9,056 bases of DNA from CAAGNP01 sp045644725 (GTDB taxonomy: Bacteria > Bacteroidota > Bacteroidia > Bacteroidales > UBA932): the NCBI GenBank assembly GCA_045644725.1, contig JAZRHK010000032.1, positions 1 to 9,056 on the forward strand, in the 5' to 3' direction. The stretch's first letter is position 1, and every line of letters begins with the position of its first letter. This document shows, in pieces, positions 6,146-9,056 of this stretch. The notes beneath the pieces are model-generated. The model was not told where the DNA came from and made no database searches. It saw only the letters and a list, made by a program, of their open reading frames with translations. The translations under genes and the position numbers were made by a program.

Positions 6146-6173
6146 TTACCCTCTGTAAGTGTAATAAGAGCCT
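6135..6173. terminator. Possible shared stem across two abutting stop codons
   Basis: AGGCTCT (6135-6141) pairs perfectly with AGAGCCT (6167-6173) around a 25-nt loop that contains the junction TAATTA, where the stop codons of the two convergent genes meet. Symmetry would let it serve both transcripts, and five A residues before the left arm give a U tract to the leftward RNA. The loop is long and both arms lie in coding sequence, so this is weak evidence for a terminator. Confidence 0.3.
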
Positions 6174-7795
6174 GCCTGAGGTGTTGGCATAAGGACTACC
6201 TCATTTACATTCATATGGGCTGGTGCTGACAACATCCACTCTATTGCGGAAGCGATATCTTCACCGGTAAGAGGTGTGATACCCTTATAAACATTTGCAG
6301 CGCGCTCTTTGTCGCCATGGAAACGCACCTCCGAAAACTCTGTCTCCACCATTCCCGGGCGGACCTCACCCACTTTGATCCCTGCACTGAGAAGATCTGC
6401 ACGCATTGACTGTGAAATGGCGTGTACGGCGTGTTTTGAAGCGCAGTAGACTGCACCATTCTCGTATGGCTCTGTACCGGCGATGGATCCGATGTTGATG
6501 ATGTGGCCACCCTGACCGGCCTCCACCATTGCGGAGCTGATGATACGGGTGACATACAGAAGCCCTTTGACATTGGTATCTATCATCGCATCCCAATCTG
6601 CTGTTGATCCTTTGTCGATATGCTCAAGTCCTGCAGCAAGCCCTGCATTGTTCACAAGAACATCTACCCTTCCGAGGGGGTCCAGATACTGGCGGCACTC
6701 GTCTTCGCTGCGGACATCGAAGCAGAGGGTCTGGCACTCTGCACCGCGGGCCTGAATCTCCTGTGCGATCTCCTGAAGGCGCTCTGCGCGACGCCCTGTG
6801 ATGATGATTTGTGTCTGTGGTTTGGCAAGTTTGAGAGCTGTGGCACGTCCGATGCCTGATGTGGCTCCAGTGATTAGGATACGTTTCATATTGTCTATTG
6901 TTTGTTTGTTTCTTTTTCTATTGCCGCTGGCTACTACCACGCTTACAGCTGCTATAATGAGGATGATACCGAGCCATTCGCGCCCGCTGATCTCCTCTCC
7001 GAAGATGGTGATGCCGAAAAATATTGCTGTTACCGGTTCCATTGCCCCGAGAATAGCGGTAGGTGTGGAACCTATGTGCTGTATCGCTTTGGTGGTGCAG
7101 ATGAGTGAAAATGCAGTTGGAAGCAAACCAAGCCCCAAGAGGCATCCCCAAAGGTACCATTTCTCTGCAGGAGGTGCAGTAATCTCCCCACGGAGGCATA
7201 GCAGTACGGCGAAAATAATTGCGCCGAAAAGGATCATATAGAAATTGAGCTTGACTGAGCCGAGCCTGTTGACATTGCTCTTGTTGATAAGTACAATGTA
7301 TATTGCATATGCCAATGCAGATATCATTACAAGTATAATTCCTTTTATGGACACTGCTGCATCACTGTCTCCTGTGTCATACAAGAGGACAATACCAGCC
7401 AGTGAGACTGCCATACAGAGCAATGTCCCTAATGAAGCCCTCTCCTTGAAGAAAATGGCCATTATTGCAGCGACCATTATGGGATATACGAAAAGGAGTG
7501 TGGATGCTACACCGGAATCCATATACTTGTAGCTGGAAAATAGCGATATGGATGTGGTGGTAAAGATAATACCCAATAGTGCCAGTATGCGAACATCCCC
7601 TTTTTCCAGAGTGAAGCTTCCACCTCTGCTCTTGAGCATCACTACAAAGATGCATACCGCGATAAGATATCTGAAGAAGAGGACAGAAAACGGGTCCATC
7701 CCCGCTCCATACAGAGGTAGGGTAAACAACGGCAGCATACCATATGTGGCTGATGCGACAATACCGTAAATGTACCCTTTTAGCTTACTGTTCAT
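6146..7795 (-). CDS. Fusion of EamA/DMT transporter and YdfG-like short-chain dehydrogenase
   Basis: A 549-residue open frame with two complete domains. Residues 1-292 are a ten-helix EamA (drug/metabolite transporter) protein with two five-helix repeats; AMEPVTAIFFGITIFGEEIS (251-270) is a typical EamA end motif. A basic linker (GNRKRNKQTIDN, 291-302) leads to residues 303-549, a classical SDR. The SDR has TGATSGIG (309-316, cofactor loop), GRR (334-336, basic residues that favour NADPH), NNAG (382-385) and the tetrad Asn408, Ser437, Tyr450, Lys454 (YCASK). It resembles E. coli YdfG, a 3-hydroxy acid/serine dehydrogenase, including the PAHMNVN-MPTPQ end. The linker falls on the expected cytoplasmic side, where NADPH is. 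No stop separates the domains, but Met303 is the natural start of a stand-alone SDR (codon 6889-6887), so separate internal initiation is possible. I see no promoter box at that site. Confidence 0.88.
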   Translation of the reverse strand: MNSKLKGYIYGIVASATYGMLPLFTLPLYGAGMDPFSVLFFRYLIAVCIFVVMLKSRGGSFTLEKGDVRILALLGIIFTTTSISLFSSYKYMDSGVASTLLFVYPIMVAAIMAIFFKERASLGTLLCMAVSLAGIVLLYDTGDSDAAVSIKGIILVMISALAYAIYIVLINKSNVNRLGSVKLNFYMILFGAIIFAVLLCLRGEITAPPAEKWYLWGCLLGLGLLPTAFSLICTTKAIQHIGSTPTAILGAMEPVTAIFFGITIFGEEISGREWLGIILIIAAVSVVVASGNRKRNKQTIDNMKRILITGATSGIGRATALKLAKPQTQIIITGRRAERLQEIAQEIQARGAECQTLCFDVRSEDECRQYLDPLGRVDVLVNNAGLAAGLEHIDKGSTADWDAMIDTNVKGLLYVTRIISSAMVEAGQGGHIINIGSIAGTEPYENGAVYCASKHAVHAISQSMRADLLSAGIKVGEVRPGMVETEFSEVRFHGDKERAANVYKGITPLTGEDIASAIEWMLSAPAHMNVNEVVLMPTPQAGSYYTYRG

Positions 7796-7817
7796 AAATG
7801 AATTCTGTTTGGCGTTG

Positions 7818-7825
7818 CGAATATA
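7818..7825 (-). promoter_or_regulatory. Weak candidate -7 box for the EamA-SDR gene
   Basis: On the minus strand TATATTCG matches TAnnTTTG at seven of eight positions and lies 22 nt upstream of the start codon at 7795. No good -33 partner is seen. The 97-nt intergenic region must hold promoters for both divergent transporter genes, and this is the best leftward candidate. Confidence 0.3.
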
Positions 7826-7859
7826 TGAAATATCCCCTACTCTTGTACCGAAATTTTGC

Positions 7860-7867
7860 TACTTTTG
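7860..7867 (+). promoter_or_regulatory. -7 promoter box of the second EamA gene
   Basis: TACTTTTG is an exact TAnnTTTG match, 25 nt before the ATG at 7893. A TTG at 7843-7845 is closer than the usual -33 spacing, so the upstream box is unclear. Confidence 0.55.
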
Positions 7868-7892
7868 TCCCCCTGATAACCCGCAATAGAGT

Positions 7893-8828
7893 ATGGAACA
7901 TTTAGGTGAGATGATATCTTTGGTAGTGGCATTTTCGTGGACCATTACAGCCCTTTTTGCCAATGAGGCGAGTCGCCGTCTGGGGGCGATGACTGTCAAT
8001 GTCATCCGTATGGTTTTGGCCACCCTCTTTCTCGCTGTGATCCTGTGGGTGACGGTAGGAAGTCCCTATCCTGTCTATGCTGATGGCCGTGCCTGGTTCT
8101 ATCTGGCGTTGTCAGCCCTTGTGGGGTATGTTTTCGGGGATTTCTGCCTATTCAATTCCTATGTGGTTATCGGTGCCCGTTTCGGACAACTCTTCATGAC
8201 CCTCGCCCCTCCTATCTCAGCCATCACCGGCTGGATTCTTCTCGGGGAGGTGATGTCGTGGAAGTCGTGGCTCGCTATGATGGTGACCATCAGCGGTATT
8301 GCCCTTTCCATCCTAAGCAAGGGCAATGACAGCAAAATCCGTTTCTCCCTACCTCTAAAAGGTGTTCTTCTGGGTATTGGTGCCGGTCTGGGGCAAGGTG
8401 TCGGACTTGTCCTCAGCAAGATCGGTCTGGAGCACTATTTGGCAGCCATCCCTTCAGATGCCCCTGAGGCAATGGCTTCGATGCTCCCTTTCGCTTCGAC
8501 TATGATAAGGGCAATGGTGGGAAGCATTGGTTTCATCATCTGGATGGGGCTGCAGAAAGACCTCGGGAAATTCCGCACAGCAGTGAAAGACCGTCGTGGC
8601 ATCACATTCGCCACCCTCACTACCCTATTCGGCCCTGTAATAGGTGTGTCGCTCTCGCTAGCTGCTGTCCAATACACCGACACAGGTATCGCCTCTACCC
8701 TAATGGCCCTCACCCCAGTGCTCATTATAGCCCCCTACGCCATCATCTACAAACAGAAAGTGAAAGCCAAAGAGATCCTCGGTGTCATCCTCAGTATGGT
8801 CGGCGTCGCAATGTTCTTCCTGCTGTAA
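7893..8828 (+). CDS. EamA/DMT-family transporter
   Basis: A 311-residue inner-membrane protein with about ten hydrophobic helices in two EamA repeats (about 5-140 and 155-311). Typical features are LAPPISAITGWILLGEVMSWKSW (103-125) and its counterpart LTPVLIIAPYAIIYKQKVKAKEILGVILSMVGVAMF in the second half. Family members export amino acids, drugs or other small metabolites; the substrate here cannot be read. It differs clearly from the EamA domain of the divergent fusion gene and has a longer loop before helix 7 (about 180-200), so the two are not a recent duplication. It stands alone, with its own -7 box. The terminator-like hairpin of the repeat element about 190 nt downstream is the first good transcription stop. 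Confidence 0.92.
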   Translation: MEHLGEMISLVVAFSWTITALFANEASRRLGAMTVNVIRMVLATLFLAVILWVTVGSPYPVYADGRAWFYLALSALVGYVFGDFCLFNSYVVIGARFGQLFMTLAPPISAITGWILLGEVMSWKSWLAMMVTISGIALSILSKGNDSKIRFSLPLKGVLLGIGAGLGQGVGLVLSKIGLEHYLAAIPSDAPEAMASMLPFASTMIRAMVGSIGFIIWMGLQKDLGKFRTAVKDRRGITFATLTTLFGPVIGVSLSLAAVQYTDTGIASTLMALTPVLIIAPYAIIYKQKVKAKEILGVILSMVGVAMFFLL

Positions 8829-8857
8829 GGTTTTTCGGCTCGGCCTCTCCGACCGCA

Positions 8858-8929
8858 CTTCCCGCGTCTACTTTTGGCGATTTTTGGACGCGGCAGCTTG
8901 ATTTTTCGCTTCCCGCGTCAACTTTTGGC
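8858..8929. repeat. 21-nt direct repeat pair with GC-rich palindrome
   Basis: Two copies of CTTCCCGCGTC-ACTTTTGGC (8858-8878 and 8909-8929) differ only at the twelfth base (T or A) and are 51 bp apart. CCGCGTC (8862-8868) in the first copy can pair with GACGCGG (8887-8893). It lies in the 3' flank of the EamA gene just before the structured element. I see no reading frame or known motif that explains it. Confidence 0.6.
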
Positions 8930-8941
8930 ATTTTCTGCGGC

Positions 8942-9056
8942 TCGGAGGTTAGTTCTGCAGACTTCCGCTTCGCTTCATCCCTCCCACTGCTCCGCAGCGG
9001 GCCCCTCTTTTAGATTTGCACCATAATTCCAATATGGAGTTATGGTGCTCTTTTAT
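8942..9056 (+). repeat. Structured repeat element, copy 2 (115 bp), inverted relative to copy 1
   Basis: This is the reverse complement of 84-199. Positions 9001-9056 are identical to 139-84. Positions 8942-8982 match 199-159 with five differences. The variable stem is CCCACTGC (8983-8990), loop TCC, GCAGCGGG (8994-9001). It lies downstream of the rightward EamA gene, so both copies have the same orientation relative to the gene transcribed into them. The window ends exactly at the last shared base, so the true right boundary is not seen. Confidence 0.85.
9018..9056 (+). terminator. Terminator-like hairpin inside repeat copy 2
   Basis: GCACCATAA (9018-9026) pairs with TTATGGTGC (9040-9048), with an inner four-base-pair extension past one mismatch. 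TCTTTTAT follows to the window end. It would end rightward transcription from the EamA gene, as the identical hairpin at 84-122 would for the leftward aminotransferase gene. Confidence 0.6.

Noticed and set aside
84..9056. Composite transposon or insertion-sequence pair
   Set aside because: Neither flank contains a transposase or room for one, no target-site duplication is visible, and the enclosed genes are ordinary chromosomal functions.

Overview
The window looks like a stretch of a Bacteroidales chromosome, from a moderate-GC gut-type member of the Bacteroidota. Three things point there: a small DUF4492-type membrane protein directly in front of cydA and cydB, a divergent Bacteroidota-style CydB, and upstream boxes of the TAnnTTTG type (the Bacteroidota sigma factor -7 element) in front of most transcription units. 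No species can be named from the sequence alone. No rRNA, tRNA, transposase, integrase, phage gene or CRISPR array is visible.

Layout, left to right. Positions 1-325 carry no convincing gene. They hold a possible leftward promoter, one copy of a 116-bp structured element (84-199) and two related 34-nt palindromes (217-300). A leftward PLP-dependent aminotransferase (326-1438) is divergent from a rightward operon of DUF4492 protein, cydA and cydB (1509-4537), which encodes a cytochrome bd-type quinol oxidase. The cydA-cydB gap is unusually long (146 nt) and filled with foldable sequence. A strong hairpin terminator follows cydB. After a spacer with two related hairpins comes a rightward MATE-family efflux transporter (4802-6145). 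It converges on a leftward gene (6146-7795), and the two stop codons abut. The leftward gene is one uninterrupted reading frame joining a ten-helix EamA (DMT) transporter to a complete YdfG-like short-chain dehydrogenase. A second EamA transporter (7893-8828) is divergent from it. The right flank (8829-9056) holds a 21-nt direct repeat and a second, inverted copy of the 116-bp element.

Functionally this is mostly ordinary chromosomal content: respiration at low oxygen plus several metabolite or drug transporters, with no evidence of one shared pathway. The unusual content is (i) the duplicated structured element, 56 of 56 bases identical over its terminator-like half and with compensatory changes in a second stem, placed at the 3' end of both outward-transcribed genes; (ii) the transporter-dehydrogenase fusion; and (iii) the number of different palindromic units in the spacers. 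I found no defence system or other clearly new multi-gene system. The repeated element is the best candidate for something undescribed.
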